The notes under the pieces were generated by a model. That model was not told the DNA's origin. It worked only from the letters and a program-made list of their open reading frames with translations, and searched no databases. The position numbers and the translations under genes are program-made. A stretch of 64,000 bases of DNA from Pseudanabaena sp. Salubria-1 (GTDB taxonomy: Bacteria; Cyanobacteriota; Cyanobacteriia; Pseudanabaenales; Pseudanabaenaceae). Where the stretch lies: contig JALQCR010000022.1 of NCBI GenBank assembly GCA_023336205.1, positions 1 to 64,000 of the forward strand, read 5' to 3'. This document shows positions 51,348-59,797 of the stretch, in pieces; within the stretch, counting starts at the first letter, position 1; the number at the start of each line of letters is the position of its first letter.

Positions 51348-53156
51348 TTAGAACGTGAATGTAGTTCTCAAAGCACCAATTGTGATCGTGTCGCTACTAG
51401 CGGTATTACCAGGACTAAACACAAATACCACTCCAGGGGTAATACTGATGTTCTTGGAAATAGGATAGCGATAGAACAACTCAAGATGGGTTGTGGTCGC
51501 AGGTTGAGAACCCGTAATTCCACCCGTGCCACTGAGCAAACTAGGGAAATTGATATTTCCACTCAAGTTGCTGCTGGTGATGCTAGGTGGTTGCCCAACA
51601 TAAAGACCAAACAAATCACCTTCCTTAAATAGGTCGAGCAAATTGGCATAGGTCATCCAATTAAAAGTATTCACATTGCCAGAAAATCCAGCATTCTGAA
51701 TATTAGAATTAGTGAAACCAAGCCAACCACCAAGATTGAGTTGATTGGTGGCCCGCCAAGTAAGCGATCCACCAAAGGCATTGGTGTTAAACTTCGAGGC
51801 GACATTGGTTGGGAAAGTGATGCCCACGAAATTATCACCAACAGCACTGCCGAGCGTACCGTTATTGGTGTAGGAATTGAGGTAATAGATCGAAGCATCG
51901 ACGCGCTCAAAGATAGTGGCAGCTAACTGCACACCAATCGAAGTCGGTCCACCAAACAAACCACCATCATCAGTCGCCGCCGCCGCATTACCTGCCGAGT
52001 AGACACCCTGCAAGCTCAAACCTTTGGCAATCTGCCAGTCAAAACCTAAACCTGCTTGTCCAGCATTGAGGCTAATGATCGGGTTGCGCTGAGCAAAGAT
52101 CGAAATTGGTCCACTCCCTGCACTCTCAATCCGATTTGCGCCACGAAATACGTTGACTGCACTTATGCCCCTAGGACCAACAATAATCGCAAGGCGATCA
52201 CCTAGATAAAAGCGATAGTTGAGATCAGTTAGCCTAAATGTATTACCTGTATTGCCTTCATAGGCTAGACGAGTAAAGCCATTGTTGAGCGCATTAAAGC
52301 TCGTAAATGGTGCATCAGTGGAAATGTTACCCGCTTGCAAACTTGTCAAGAGCATACTGCGATCGGGAAACTGCGTTAGTAAACTAAGTTGAACATTAGC
52401 TCCAAAGTTAACATTCGTCGCAGGATCTGCTGATACAGCACCAACAACTCTAGGCAGATTGGCATTGTTATTCAGGCGACCTTGTAAACCAAAAATAGCT
52501 TGACCAAAAAGTTTCGTCGTCGTCGAAAACTGTTGAGCCTCCAACTTCGCCGTCTTCGCATCAAGAGCATCTACCCGACCGCGCAGAGTGGCAAGTTCAG
52601 CGGCAAATTCTTCTTGCAGCTTTTGCAAGGTGGCAAGATCTTCTTTGCTGACCTTATCGGCTAGCCCTGCGGAAATGATCTCATTGATCTTGTCCAAACA
52701 GGCATTTAGCCCAGCCGCAAACTCATAGCGACTAGTTGCCTGTTTACCTCGAAATGTGCTGTCAGGATAACCTGCAATACAGCCATAGCGCTCAACCAGA
52801 GATTGCAAAGCGGTAAAAGCCCAATCTGTGGGGCGCACATCACTTAGTTGGGAAACCGATGAAACGTTTTGAGCAGTTTTTGCTGACGGACGCTCGATTT
52901 TAAATTGATTAATCTCTTGAATCAGTGACGATTCGCTAGATTTATTTGTTACAGGAATAGTTTTGTCTAGAGGGATCTTTACCATCGGATCGTTACCGAT
53001 TGCTCTAATCAAACTAGATTCATTTTGATCCTTGGTAATAGTTGGAGTCTCAGCCTGAGCAACATCTGCAATCAGCATAGAAGATGCGATCGCAGCGCTA
53101 GCCAAAGCCAAGTTTGACAGCTTGCTATACTTACGAATTTTTAAATGCATTGACAA
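51348..53156 (-). CDS. SLH-OprB-type iron-uptake porin
   Basis: A 602-residue outer-membrane porin of the cyanobacterial SLH/OprB family. The signal segment ends near A-Q-A at about 35. The S-L-H domain covers about 100-160 (L-S-D-V-R-P-T-D-W-A-F, C-I-A-G-Y-P-D-S-T-F-R-G). A coiled coil follows (about 165-210), then a beta-barrel ending in F-T-F, the typical outer-membrane terminal aromatic. These porins let inorganic ions and small solutes in, and several are linked to iron uptake. A 15-bp element resembling an iron-type operator lies upstream (53254-53268) and recurs near prmA. Confidence 0.85.
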   Translation of the reverse strand: MSMHLKIRKYSKLSNLALASAAIASSMLIADVAQAETPTITKDQNESSLIRAIGNDPMVKIPLDKTIPVTNKSSESSLIQEINQFKIERPSAKTAQNVSSVSQLSDVRPTDWAFTALQSLVERYGCIAGYPDSTFRGKQATSRYEFAAGLNACLDKINEIISAGLADKVSKEDLATLQKLQEEFAAELATLRGRVDALDAKTAKLEAQQFSTTTKLFGQAIFGLQGRLNNNANLPRVVGAVSADPATNVNFGANVQLSLLTQFPDRSMLLTSLQAGNISTDAPFTSFNALNNGFTRLAYEGNTGNTFRLTDLNYRFYLGDRLAIIVGPRGISAVNVFRGANRIESAGSGPISIFAQRNPIISLNAGQAGLGFDWQIAKGLSLQGVYSAGNAAAATDDGGLFGGPTSIGVQLAATIFERVDASIYYLNSYTNNGTLGSAVGDNFVGITFPTNVASKFNTNAFGGSLTWRATNQLNLGGWLGFTNSNIQNAGFSGNVNTFNWMTYANLLDLFKEGDLFGLYVGQPPSITSSNLSGNINFPSLLSGTGGITGSQPATTTHLELFYRYPISKNISITPGVVFVFSPGNTASSDTITIGALRTTFTF

Positions 53157-53253
53157 ACCTATATGGCCCCAACTGCATTAACTTATCATAATATATTGAT
53201 TTAAATCTATGCTTATTCAATAATTTTGTTTGTTAAGTCAACAGTATTTTGTC

Positions 53254-53268
53254 GCAATTCTCATTATG
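53254..53268 (-). promoter_or_regulatory. 15-bp candidate operator, porin side
   Basis: Read towards the porin, this is CATAATGAGAATTGC, about 100 bases before its start. An identical 15-mer, facing the other way, lies before prmA at 53360-53374. The AATGAGAATT core resembles Fur-type sites. The regulator is not known. Confidence 0.45.
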
Positions 53269-53359
53269 GAACGAGTCTACTGTCTTTAAACAATTATTTG
53301 CAGATTTGCTAATTATTGTTAAAGCCGCTTTGTGTAATTATTTCAAAGACATCATTTTT

Positions 53360-53374
53360 CATAATGAGAATTGC
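53360..53374 (+). promoter_or_regulatory. 15-bp candidate operator, prmA side
   Basis: CATAATGAGAATTGC, 25 bases before the prmA start, is identical to the reverse complement of 53254-53268. With its partner it forms an inverted pair spanning the divergent promoter region, which could allow looping or joint control. Confidence 0.45.
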
Positions 53375-53398
53375 TGATTAAATGGAAGGAAACTAATT

Positions 53399-54349
53399 AT
53401 GTCATGGATAGAATTGAGCCTCGATACTACTAATGAAGCCGTAGATTGGGTTTGCACATTACTTGCTAATGCGATCGCTGCTGAAGATATGCATATTAGT
53501 GAATATCGCGATCGCTCAGCCGAATGGACATTCACAATTCAAATGTATCTACCCGAAGACACCCAAATCTATCAACGCATAGAGACTATTTCTTCTATCT
53601 TAAAACCACTCCATCGCACAGGCATGACTACCGAATTACAAACTTTTGTAGTTGATCAGAAGCCTCCTAAAATGGAACATAATCCCGAAAATTCTTTGAT
53701 TCGGCGCATAGGCGATCGCTTTGTAATTCTCTCCGCTGACTCCGATTATCAAACTAGCAATTCCCAAGAAATTGTTCTCCGACTCCAAAATAGTCTCGCT
53801 TTTGGTAGTGGACTTCATCCTGCTACTATTCTTAGCTTGCAACTAATAGAGCGACATGTTCAGCCATCACTTCATGCCCTCGATCTTGGCTCAGGCTCAG
53901 GCATCCTGAGCGTGGCTTTAGCAAAACTTGGAGCAATGGTTTTAGCGATCGATAACGATCGCATTGCCGTATCAGCTACTCAAGACGCAATAGAACGGAA
54001 CCGAGTCTCTTCGCAGGTCACAGTCACAGAGGCAAGTCTGGGTAGTGCTAGCCAACTAGGACATTGGATGGGCGGCGATAGCATTGAGGCAGTTACTGAA
54101 ATCAAAGCTAATGGACAATTCGATCTAATCGTGGCAAACATTTTTGCACGAGTGCATATTTCCCTCGCCGCCGAATTTTACAAAGCTTTACGAAATACTT
54201 CTACACAACATTCAGGAATCTTAATTACCGCAGGCTATACCAGCGATCGCGAAGAAGATGTAACTTCGGCAATGATTGAGGTAGGTTTTGCCGTATGCGA
54301 TCGCGTTCAAATTGACGAATGGATCGCGATCGCATATCACACTTTTTAG
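53399..54349 (+). CDS. prmA: Ribosomal protein L11 methyltransferase
   Basis: A 316-residue SAM-dependent methyltransferase that modifies ribosomal protein L11. The N-terminal substrate-binding domain begins W-I-E-L-S-L-D-T-T-N-E-A-V-D-W. Then comes F-G-S-G-L-H-P-A-T (about 139-147), SAM motif I L-D-L-G-S-G-S-G-I-L near 162-171, D-N-D-R near 184 and the catalytic-site-like V-A-N-I-F-A-R near 244-250. A GGAAGGAAA ribosome site precedes the ATG. It diverges from the porin gene. A truncated copy of its 5' part lies at 49457-49694. Confidence 0.88.
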   Translation: MSWIELSLDTTNEAVDWVCTLLANAIAAEDMHISEYRDRSAEWTFTIQMYLPEDTQIYQRIETISSILKPLHRTGMTTELQTFVVDQKPPKMEHNPENSLIRRIGDRFVILSADSDYQTSNSQEIVLRLQNSLAFGSGLHPATILSLQLIERHVQPSLHALDLGSGSGILSVALAKLGAMVLAIDNDRIAVSATQDAIERNRVSSQVTVTEASLGSASQLGHWMGGDSIEAVTEIKANGQFDLIVANIFARVHISLAAEFYKALRNTSTQHSGILITAGYTSDREEDVTSAMIEVGFAVCDRVQIDEWIAIAYHTF

Positions 54350-54448
54350 AAATATTATTGCTGGTTAATAAAATTTGAATGTAAAAGCAAATTTTTGCAA
54401 TACAAGTTTTAATTAAAGATGAAGTAAACATTAATTCAAAAATGCATC

Positions 54449-54772
54449 ATGAACTATCTAAAAGTGTTACCAATCTTAAGTATTTTTGCCTGTCCTGCTA
54501 TGGCTATGGCTCAATATCCGATCATTTTCAATCACGTAAAATACGTTTCGATTAGTCAAGAAACATGCATTAGAAGGGCCGAAATAGCTGCCAAAGACTC
54601 TGGCTTCGATAGCAACTTTGAACCTCTTGCTAATGGAGCATTTGGAGTCAATGGCAACTACAGCGTATCAATACGCTGTGAAGCAAAACGGGGAGTTGTC
54701 TTTTTTGCTGTAGCAGGTCCTGACAATCGAACTGCAAGCAACCTCGTAAAAAGGGTACAGCAGACTTTTTAA
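54449..54772 (+). CDS. Small secreted protein
   Basis: A 107-residue protein with a signal peptide (M-N-Y-L-K-V-L-P-I-L-S-I-F-A-C-P-A-M-A-M-A, cleaved near A-M-A-Q). The mature part is about 85 residues, with two cysteines (E-T-C and I-R-C) that may form a disulphide. The family is not recognised. It is 99 bases after prmA and may be separately transcribed. The hairpin at 54790-54826 follows. Confidence 0.65.
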   Translation: MNYLKVLPILSIFACPAMAMAQYPIIFNHVKYVSISQETCIRRAEIAAKDSGFDSNFEPLANGAFGVNGNYSVSIRCEAKRGVVFFAVAGPDNRTASNLVKRVQQTF

Positions 54773-54789
54773 ATCTTTCCCTTCTAATG

Positions 54790-54826
54790 CCAAAGCACAA
54801 AGTGGCTACGCCACTTTGTGCTTTGG
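54790..54826. terminator. 17-bp perfect hairpin, loop TAC
   Basis: The arms at 54790-54806 and 54810-54826 are perfect. It lies 18 bases after the stop of the small secreted protein gene and is probably its terminator. Confidence 0.75.
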
Positions 54827-55042
54827 TAGAACACGATCGCATCGAGTTGAATTGTAATTGAATGTAACAATTGCCGAAACATGGCTCAATACAAAAGATA
54901 AGCTAAAGGTTGATAATAGAAACAAGCTGAGCTCGTAGCGATCGCTACCAACACAACTTATGTCTTGACTAGACTAATACCAGTTTAGAAATAGCTGGCA
55001 CTACTTCTAAACTTTAAATCATACAGAGGAGTTGGAAAGTAT

Positions 55043-55267
55043 ATGGTGTATACCCCTTTGATCGGTTTCACTCTATTTATCACCCTGTTTTTAGGAGCAG
55101 CATTTACGCTAAGTTATTTCTGGTGGGCGGATCGCTACAAAACACCAGAAGTCATTGCCGCAGAAGTCATGCAGTTCTCAGAGCAACTTACCAACGCTTT
55201 GTCAGTTTTTGCCGTTGGAATGCTTGCCTTTGGCATCATGCTAATATTTCTAAATTTTTTCTCTTAA
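55043..55267 (+). CDS. Small two-helix membrane protein
   Basis: A 74-residue protein with two transmembrane helices (about 6-27 and 50-72) joined by a polar segment with W-W-A-D-R-Y-K-T-P-E. An AGAGGAG ribosome site lies 13 bases before the ATG. There is no family that I recognise. The R2 repeat starts right after the stop codon. Confidence 0.6.
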   Translation: MVYTPLIGFTLFITLFLGAAFTLSYFWWADRYKTPEVIAAEVMQFSEQLTNALSVFAVGMLAFGIMLIFLNFFS

Positions 55268-55269
55268 AT

Positions 55270-55556
55270 AACTGATGTTACGTGGAAGGAAGATTGCCCT
55301 CACCCCCCAGCCCCCTTTCCCAGAGCTACCGTGTACACACAAGTCATAAAACCCAGTCAAGTCAACAATTAATCGCCCCCTAGCCCCCAATTCTGGGGGA
55401 ACAAGAAAATAAAATTTCTTTCAAAGTCCCCCAGAATTGGGGGATTTAGGGGGCTTAGATACATTTCAACGATGGCAGAGAGACTTGTGTGTACACGGTA
55501 GCCTTTGGGAGAGGGGCTAGGGGTGAGGGTCTTAGAAACTTCCACGTAACATCAGT
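55270..55556. repeat. Palindromic R2 element split by a MITE
   Basis: The ends are ACTGATGTTACGTGGAA at 55271 and its complement ending near 55556, flanked by AAAT on both sides. MITE copy D (55325-55502) interrupts it. Outside the MITE, the arms contain the CCCTCACCCC/GGGGTGAGGG palindrome. Confidence 0.82.
55325..55502. mobile_element. MITE-like element, copy D (178 bp)
   Basis: Nearly identical to copies A and B in ends, interior and length. It lies in the loop of the R2 palindrome. No clear 8-bp target duplication is seen, as for copy B. Confidence 0.8.
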
Positions 55557-55564
55557 TAAATAAT

Positions 55565-55595
55565 ATAAAGGCGGGTGCTATGCACCCGCCTTTAT
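55565..55595. terminator. 14-bp perfect hairpin, loop TAT
   Basis: The arms at 55565-55578 and 55582-55595 are perfect and the hairpin ends directly before the stop codon of the membrane protein gene at 55596 (minus strand). It is probably its terminator. Confidence 0.7.
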
Positions 55596-55946
55596 TTATA
55601 AAAAACCTACAGCTCCACCCAGTAACATGCTCATCAAAGCGATCGCTATGGGATGAATTACTAAAGCCCAAATACTGGGAATTTTAATCCCTTCACAAAG
55701 TGGAAATACTAGACGAGCAATTGTTGCATTAATCAACAAAAAGCAAATAGCCCATAAAGGAATCCAGCGCAAATTTAATCCTACTAAAGCAATCCAAACA
55801 AAAATATTTGCGATCGCAACTATCCCTACCCCCTGCACCCATGCTTTTCCAGATTCAATTGGGTGATTAGGTGACATCAATACTAGCCCCATCCATGTTA
55901 AGGCTGCCAACAAACCGCAGGCGATCGCATCGAAAAAAAAGTGCAT
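55596..55946 (-). CDS. Four-helix membrane protein
   Basis: A 116-residue protein with about four transmembrane helices covering nearly the whole length and short loops (M-S-P-N-H-P-I-E-S-G-K near 24-34). The family is not recognised. It precedes, on the same strand and after 76 bases, nothing obvious in common with the SPOR gene. Confidence 0.6.
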   Translation of the reverse strand: MHFFFDAIACGLLAALTWMGLVLMSPNHPIESGKAWVQGVGIVAIANIFVWIALVGLNLRWIPLWAICFLLINATIARLVFPLCEGIKIPSIWALVIHPIAIALMSMLLGGAVGFL

Positions 55947-56022
55947 ATATTTTTGCGTTTTGCTAGTAACTTCGCTTTGCTAGATCGTAAAAGCACAAAG
56001 CGCTTATACAATCTAGCAACTC

Positions 56023-57588
56023 TTATTCAATTCTGGCTGGAATACCCTGACGACGTAATTGCTCAATTTGTTGCTGAGCCGCATTCGCATCTCGATAAGA
56101 GCCAACTTGTACCTGTCCATCACTAGGGCGCACATAAGCATCTCGCTCAATCTGTTGAGCACTTGCAGCATAGCTATTCTCAACGACTACCCGATAGCTG
56201 CTGCTACTTGGGGCGGCTGCCGCAGGAGTAGCAGCAGATGATAGAGGTTCAGCATATTTCACGTTAGTATTTCTACGTGGTGTGACATAAACCGTCGTCG
56301 GCGCAGGATTTGTATCAGCAGCAGGACTTGTGTTTGTGGGAGTCGATCTAGCTGTACTTGGAGAACTATTAGCTTTGCTTGTAGGACGGGGAGAGGGTGC
56401 GGGTGGATTATAGGAAGGTGCAGGAGTCGAATCGTAATTTCTGCTAGAACTATAGTTACGCTCTACAGGTGCTGGAGCTAAAGCGGGAGGCAAAGGTGCA
56501 ACTGAAATGGGTGGTAATGCAGTTGAAGGCACTGTTCTTAATGATTTACTGGGTACTAAGGCAGTATTTGGGGCGAATAAACTTGAGGACTTTGTCGATG
56601 GGGTAGCAAATAGATTTTTGGGCGCGATCGCAGAATTGTTTGACGATTTATTGCTATTTGTTAACGTAGTTTTATCGCCAGTAAAAGGTACAAATGATAA
56701 GCCTGCTTCATTTGATTTTTGCTGCTGATTTTGGAGATTAATATCACTACCTAAATCTGGGCTCTTGGCATCGTTTTGTGCAGATTTTTGTTTTGATTCA
56801 GGTTTAAAAAGTTTCATTACTCCAGATGGATCGACCATCAGATAGCCGATCGCCGCACTAGAGCAAAGCAACAATAATAGTGAAATAATCCCCACTGGAT
56901 TCATTAAGCTGCGAAAGGCACTCTTTTCCTTTGGTGCGGTGGGAATCGGATAAGCAGAATCTTGTTCAATGGGTTGTTGATAGGAATCTGTATAATCATT
57001 GGCAAAGCTTTGCAAAATCTCATCATCATCGGGTTCTGGTACTCTTGCCATCGTCGGCGAAGCCATACTGCTTGACTCACCATAGCCATTCATATCTTGA
57101 GCATAGGGTGAATCTTGCTCGAAGCCTCTGCCACTGAAGCTTTCAAGGCTTTGGAGAGACTCTAGCCCTTTAAAGTTATGTAACTCGGCTGCTGAAATAT
57201 TAGAAATATTAATTGATGAATTTGCTGGTAATCCTGAGCCCATCGGGGGCATCACAGGCATTTGAATTGTCCGCCGATCATTGGGCGTAGATTCAGTAAT
57301 TGGAGCGATCGGGGAGAGTGCATCGGACAAACTGGGTGATGTCCAGATCGACTGCGTGGAAACAGCACGAGGTCTAAAGGGATTGAGATATGAGATGGTT
57401 TGACCGTTGTCTTGCCAATGGCGATAGCGATCTAGCTCATCATTGAGGCTCGCATCCAAACCAGCCAAAGCGGTTTGCAAGACTGAAGACTGAGCGATCG
57501 CAGGCAAAAAATCAGTCTCTGCGTCAGTACCCCTTGGGTTGTATGTTCTGGAAATAGTTGGAGAGATGGTGGGACTCAATGTTTGCAT
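56023..57588 (-). CDS. SPOR-domain-like membrane protein
   Basis: A 521-residue protein. The N-terminal 220 residues are cytosolic, polar and proline/serine-rich. One transmembrane helix lies at about 229-251. A long disordered periplasmic linker rich in P, S, A and T follows (about 255-455), then a C-terminal SPOR-like end (Y-R-V-V-V-E-N-S-Y, then V-Q-V-G-S-Y-R-D-A-N-A-A-Q-Q-Q-I-E-Q-L-R-R-Q-G-I-P-A). SPOR domains bind bare glycan strands of peptidoglycan at division sites. It follows the sigma-like gene by 10 bases, so the two form an operon. The role is presumably in the cell wall. Confidence 0.75.
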   Translation of the reverse strand: MQTLSPTISPTISRTYNPRGTDAETDFLPAIAQSSVLQTALAGLDASLNDELDRYRHWQDNGQTISYLNPFRPRAVSTQSIWTSPSLSDALSPIAPITESTPNDRRTIQMPVMPPMGSGLPANSSINISNISAAELHNFKGLESLQSLESFSGRGFEQDSPYAQDMNGYGESSSMASPTMARVPEPDDDEILQSFANDYTDSYQQPIEQDSAYPIPTAPKEKSAFRSLMNPVGIISLLLLLCSSAAIGYLMVDPSGVMKLFKPESKQKSAQNDAKSPDLGSDINLQNQQQKSNEAGLSFVPFTGDKTTLTNSNKSSNNSAIAPKNLFATPSTKSSSLFAPNTALVPSKSLRTVPSTALPPISVAPLPPALAPAPVERNYSSSRNYDSTPAPSYNPPAPSPRPTSKANSSPSTARSTPTNTSPAADTNPAPTTVYVTPRRNTNVKYAEPLSSAATPAAAAPSSSSYRVVVENSYAASAQQIERDAYVRPSDGQVQVGSYRDANAAQQQIEQLRRQGIPARIE

Positions 57589-57598
57589 AATCTTTACC

Positions 57599-58225
57599 TC
57601 AGGCAGTAACGGCGGTTTGAGCTAGGTAAATGTCTCGGATATCTTCGGGAAGGGCATCTTCTAGGGCGTGATATGCCTTAACTAGAAGCTGTTTAACATC
57701 ACTAGCAGAGATGTTTTCGCCTTCAGCATGTAAGTAAGCAGCGATGCGCGTATGGCTCCACTGAAAAGTTTGAGACAACAATAGTATCAGACGTAGGTTA
57801 CCCGCCATCTGATTTAGCGCTTGATTAAGGTAGCACCAAAATACTGGCGGTGTATCTTTAAGTGAATATTGGATCTCTTCAACAGGAGGGACTTCAGCGC
57901 GATTAATCATCATGGCAGCAATATTAATCAGCCAACTCTGCAAGGATAGGCGCGGCGTATTCGCCCGCAAGTCTAGCACTCGCATCTCGTGGTAGATATA
58001 TTCCCAAGTTTTGACAAATAAGTAGTCCGATTGCACTGGCGATCTTGTGGCTGTACCAATTAGGGTGTACAGCACTTGTCCATAGCGACAAAAAATCGCT
58101 GCAAAATATTGACCCTCTTCAGGATGTCTTTGAAATAGCGTCACGAGTTCGCGATCGCTCTTCTGAAAAAGCGCCTGAATCTTAGGGTGATGAATTTCGG
58201 GAAGGTGGGGAAGCTGCACGGTCAC
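57599..58225 (-). CDS. Sigma-70-like (ECF-type) protein, divergent
   Basis: A 208-residue protein with features of a small sigma factor. A region-2-like stretch (L-V-T-L-F-Q-R-H-P-E-E-G-Q-Y-F-A-A-I-F-C-R-Y near 27-48, then S-W-L-I-N-I-A near 96-102) and a region-4-like helix-turn-helix (F-Q-W-S-H-T-R-I-A-A-Y-L-H-A-E-G, V-K-Q-L-L-V-K-A-Y near 151-190) are visible. DNA-binding features are weak. It is encoded directly upstream of the SPOR protein, whose long cytosolic N-terminus could serve as its anti-sigma-like partner. That pairing is inferred only from the arrangement. Confidence 0.55.
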   Translation of the reverse strand: MTVQLPHLPEIHHPKIQALFQKSDRELVTLFQRHPEEGQYFAAIFCRYGQVLYTLIGTATRSPVQSDYLFVKTWEYIYHEMRVLDLRANTPRLSLQSWLINIAAMMINRAEVPPVEEIQYSLKDTPPVFWCYLNQALNQMAGNLRLILLLSQTFQWSHTRIAAYLHAEGENISASDVKQLLVKAYHALEDALPEDIRDIYLAQTAVTA

Positions 58226-58400
58226 GGCTATTGCTAGCTCACTTTTTTAGTTTTCAAATTTGATGCACACATACTAGCAGCAAAGTATGATAATGCAACC
58301 CGTAGTTCGTACTAATTGTTTTTAGCACCGTAGGTGTAATACTAAAACCCTTACTGGATTTGGTTTTTAATTCACGAAAGTGTGACAACACTTCTGTGAT

Positions 58401-58443
58401 ACACCCAGTAAAGAAATGGCTACGCCATTTCTTTACTGGGTGT
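58401..58443. repeat. 20-bp perfect hairpin, loop TAC
   Basis: The arms at 58401-58420 and 58424-58443 are perfect. It lies between divergent genes, where a terminator is not expected; it may separate overlapping antisense transcription. Confidence 0.6.
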
Positions 58444-58447
58444 AAGT

Positions 58448-58488
58448 CCAAAAAGAGATGCGGCGCGAAGTGTCGTATCTCTTTTTGG
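58448..58488. repeat. Imperfect hairpin
   Basis: CCAAAAAGAGAT at 58448-58459 pairs with 58477-58488, and the inner stem includes mismatches. It directly follows the 20-bp hairpin and precedes the antitoxin promoter region. Confidence 0.5.
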
Positions 58489-58546
58489 GGTTAGATTTTG
58501 GTATCTTAAGAGATAACTTCGCTCCAAAATTATGGAATAGCTCGCT

Positions 58547-58795
58547 ATGCTCACCAGTTTTGAAGGTCTCTACCGTAATGGACAGATCAAGCTCACCGAT
58601 CTACCCACAGGCATACCCGATGGCACAAAAGTTATCGTTACATTTCTAAAGTCAGATGAGATTAATTTAGAATCCCTTGGTATTAATAGAGCCGACGCAC
58701 AGATACTACGAGCTAGTTTATTTACTTTTGCAGAAGAGTGGGATAGCCCCGAAATGAGTATTTACGATAATTACGATGTCGCCAAAAAACATTAA
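58547..58795 (+). CDS. Antitoxin of MazF-type pair
   Basis: An 82-residue protein beginning F-E-G-L-Y-R-N-G-Q-I-K-L, the pattern of small AbrB-like or DUF104-type antitoxins common in cyanobacteria. The C-terminal half is acidic, with W-D-S-P-E-M-S-I-Y-D-N-Y, which likely wraps the toxin. It overlaps the toxin gene by 20 bases in another frame, so the two are translationally coupled. The ATG at 58547 follows an AT-rich spacer without a strong ribosome site. Confidence 0.75.
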   Translation: MLTSFEGLYRNGQIKLTDLPTGIPDGTKVIVTFLKSDEINLESLGINRADAQILRASLFTFAEEWDSPEMSIYDNYDVAKKH

Positions 58796-59129
58796 ACGCG
58801 GAGATGTTGTTCTTGTAGTTTTCCCCAACTCAGATCTGGCTACGGCCAAAACAAGACCAGCAATAATTGTCCAAGCTGATAACTTGCAAACAGGACTACC
58901 ACAAGTAGTGGTTGCGATGATTACTAGTCGGATGATCAGGAGTATTCATCCTAGTCGGGTCTCGGTAATGTTGAACACGATCGCAGGAAAACAATCAGGT
59001 TTGCTCACAGACTCAGTGATAATGACCGACAACCTAACAACGATCACAACTTCCGCAATTTACAATGTGATCGGTTCACTGCCAACGACTGAAATTGATC
59101 AAGCTTTGAGACATACCCTTGGAATCTAA
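58776..59129 (+). CDS. MazF/PemK-type toxin
   Basis: A 117-residue toxin of the MazF/PemK endoribonuclease family, which cleaves mRNA at short sites when released from its antitoxin. The family start is clear: I-K-R-G-D-V-V-L-V-V-F-P-N-S-D near residues 5-19, then K-T-R-P-A-I-I-V-Q near 25-33. It ends near L-T-T-I-T-T-S-A-I-Y. It overlaps the antitoxin gene and is followed after three bases by an NlpC/P60 gene, an unusual third member for such an operon. Confidence 0.88.
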   Translation: MSPKNIKRGDVVLVVFPNSDLATAKTRPAIIVQADNLQTGLPQVVVAMITSRMIRSIHPSRVSVMLNTIAGKQSGLLTDSVIMTDNLTTITTSAIYNVIGSLPTTEIDQALRHTLGI

Positions 59130-59132
59130 ATT

Positions 59133-59783
59133 ATGATTTATCGCAGTTTGGCTGATGTTAATATTTATGATTCGCCAAAATTCGATCGCTTAGCAACGCA
59201 GATGGCAAAGGGTAGATATTTACAAGTATTACAATCTGAGCCAAATTTCATCGAAATCCAATTACTCGAAGATCACTATACAGGGTTACTTAATCGTCAA
59301 GATTTTGAGAAGTTAGAACTAAGCGATCGCCAAAGTTTTATTGCTAATTTGCTGCCATCTCTGAGTGCTCAAGAAATAAGCGATCGCCTTACTAAGGTAA
59401 TTTCTTTTATTCAAAAGTCTATGGCAATACCAAATGAGTATTTGTGGGGAGGGACAGTTGCGCCAAATTATGATTGTTCGGGATTAATGCAAGCTGCTTT
59501 TGCGTCGGTTGACATTTGGATACCTCGCGATGCTTATCAACAAGAAGCTTTTGCAAAGACTGTAAATATTAAAGAAATCCAAGTTGGTGATTTGATTTTT
59601 TTTGGCAATCCAACAAAAGCAACCCATGTTGGCATCTACATCGGCAATGGTGAATATATTCACAGCTCAGGGAAAGAGCATGGACATAACGGAATTGCTA
59701 TTAGTGAACTATCAGGATTAGATCAAGTTTCCCAATGGTATGCTAAGCAACTCCGTGGTGTAGGCAGAATTACAACATGTTAA
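59133..59783 (+). CDS. NlpC/P60 (C40) peptidase with N-terminal SH3-like domain
   Basis: A 216-residue cell-wall peptidase. Residues 1-70 look like a bacterial SH3-like domain (Y-R-S-L-A-D-V-N-I-Y-D-S-P, then L-E-D-H-Y-T-G-L-L). The catalytic domain follows with C115 in Y-D-C-S-G-L and H165 in T-H-V-G-I-Y-I-G; a polar residue near H-S-S at 177 completes the site. No signal peptide is present, as in several cyanobacterial relatives. Such enzymes cut stem peptides of peptidoglycan. It starts three bases after the toxin stop and is probably cotranscribed. Confidence 0.88.
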   Translation: MIYRSLADVNIYDSPKFDRLATQMAKGRYLQVLQSEPNFIEIQLLEDHYTGLLNRQDFEKLELSDRQSFIANLLPSLSAQEISDRLTKVISFIQKSMAIPNEYLWGGTVAPNYDCSGLMQAAFASVDIWIPRDAYQQEAFAKTVNIKEIQVGDLIFFGNPTKATHVGIYIGNGEYIHSSGKEHGHNGIAISELSGLDQVSQWYAKQLRGVGRITTC

Positions 59784-59797
59784 TAAGAACCAATTTT

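Larger units (their letters stand above)
58226..58546. other. Intergenic region with two hairpins
   Basis: No gene is seen. It lies between the divergent sigma-like and antitoxin genes. It contains a perfect 20-bp hairpin (58401-58443) and an imperfect one (58448-58488). Both fit the general hairpin design. Confidence 0.6.

Noticed and set aside
51282..51632. Plus-strand open frame over the 3' end of the porin gene
   Set aside because: It overlaps the well-supported porin on the other strand and has no family features.
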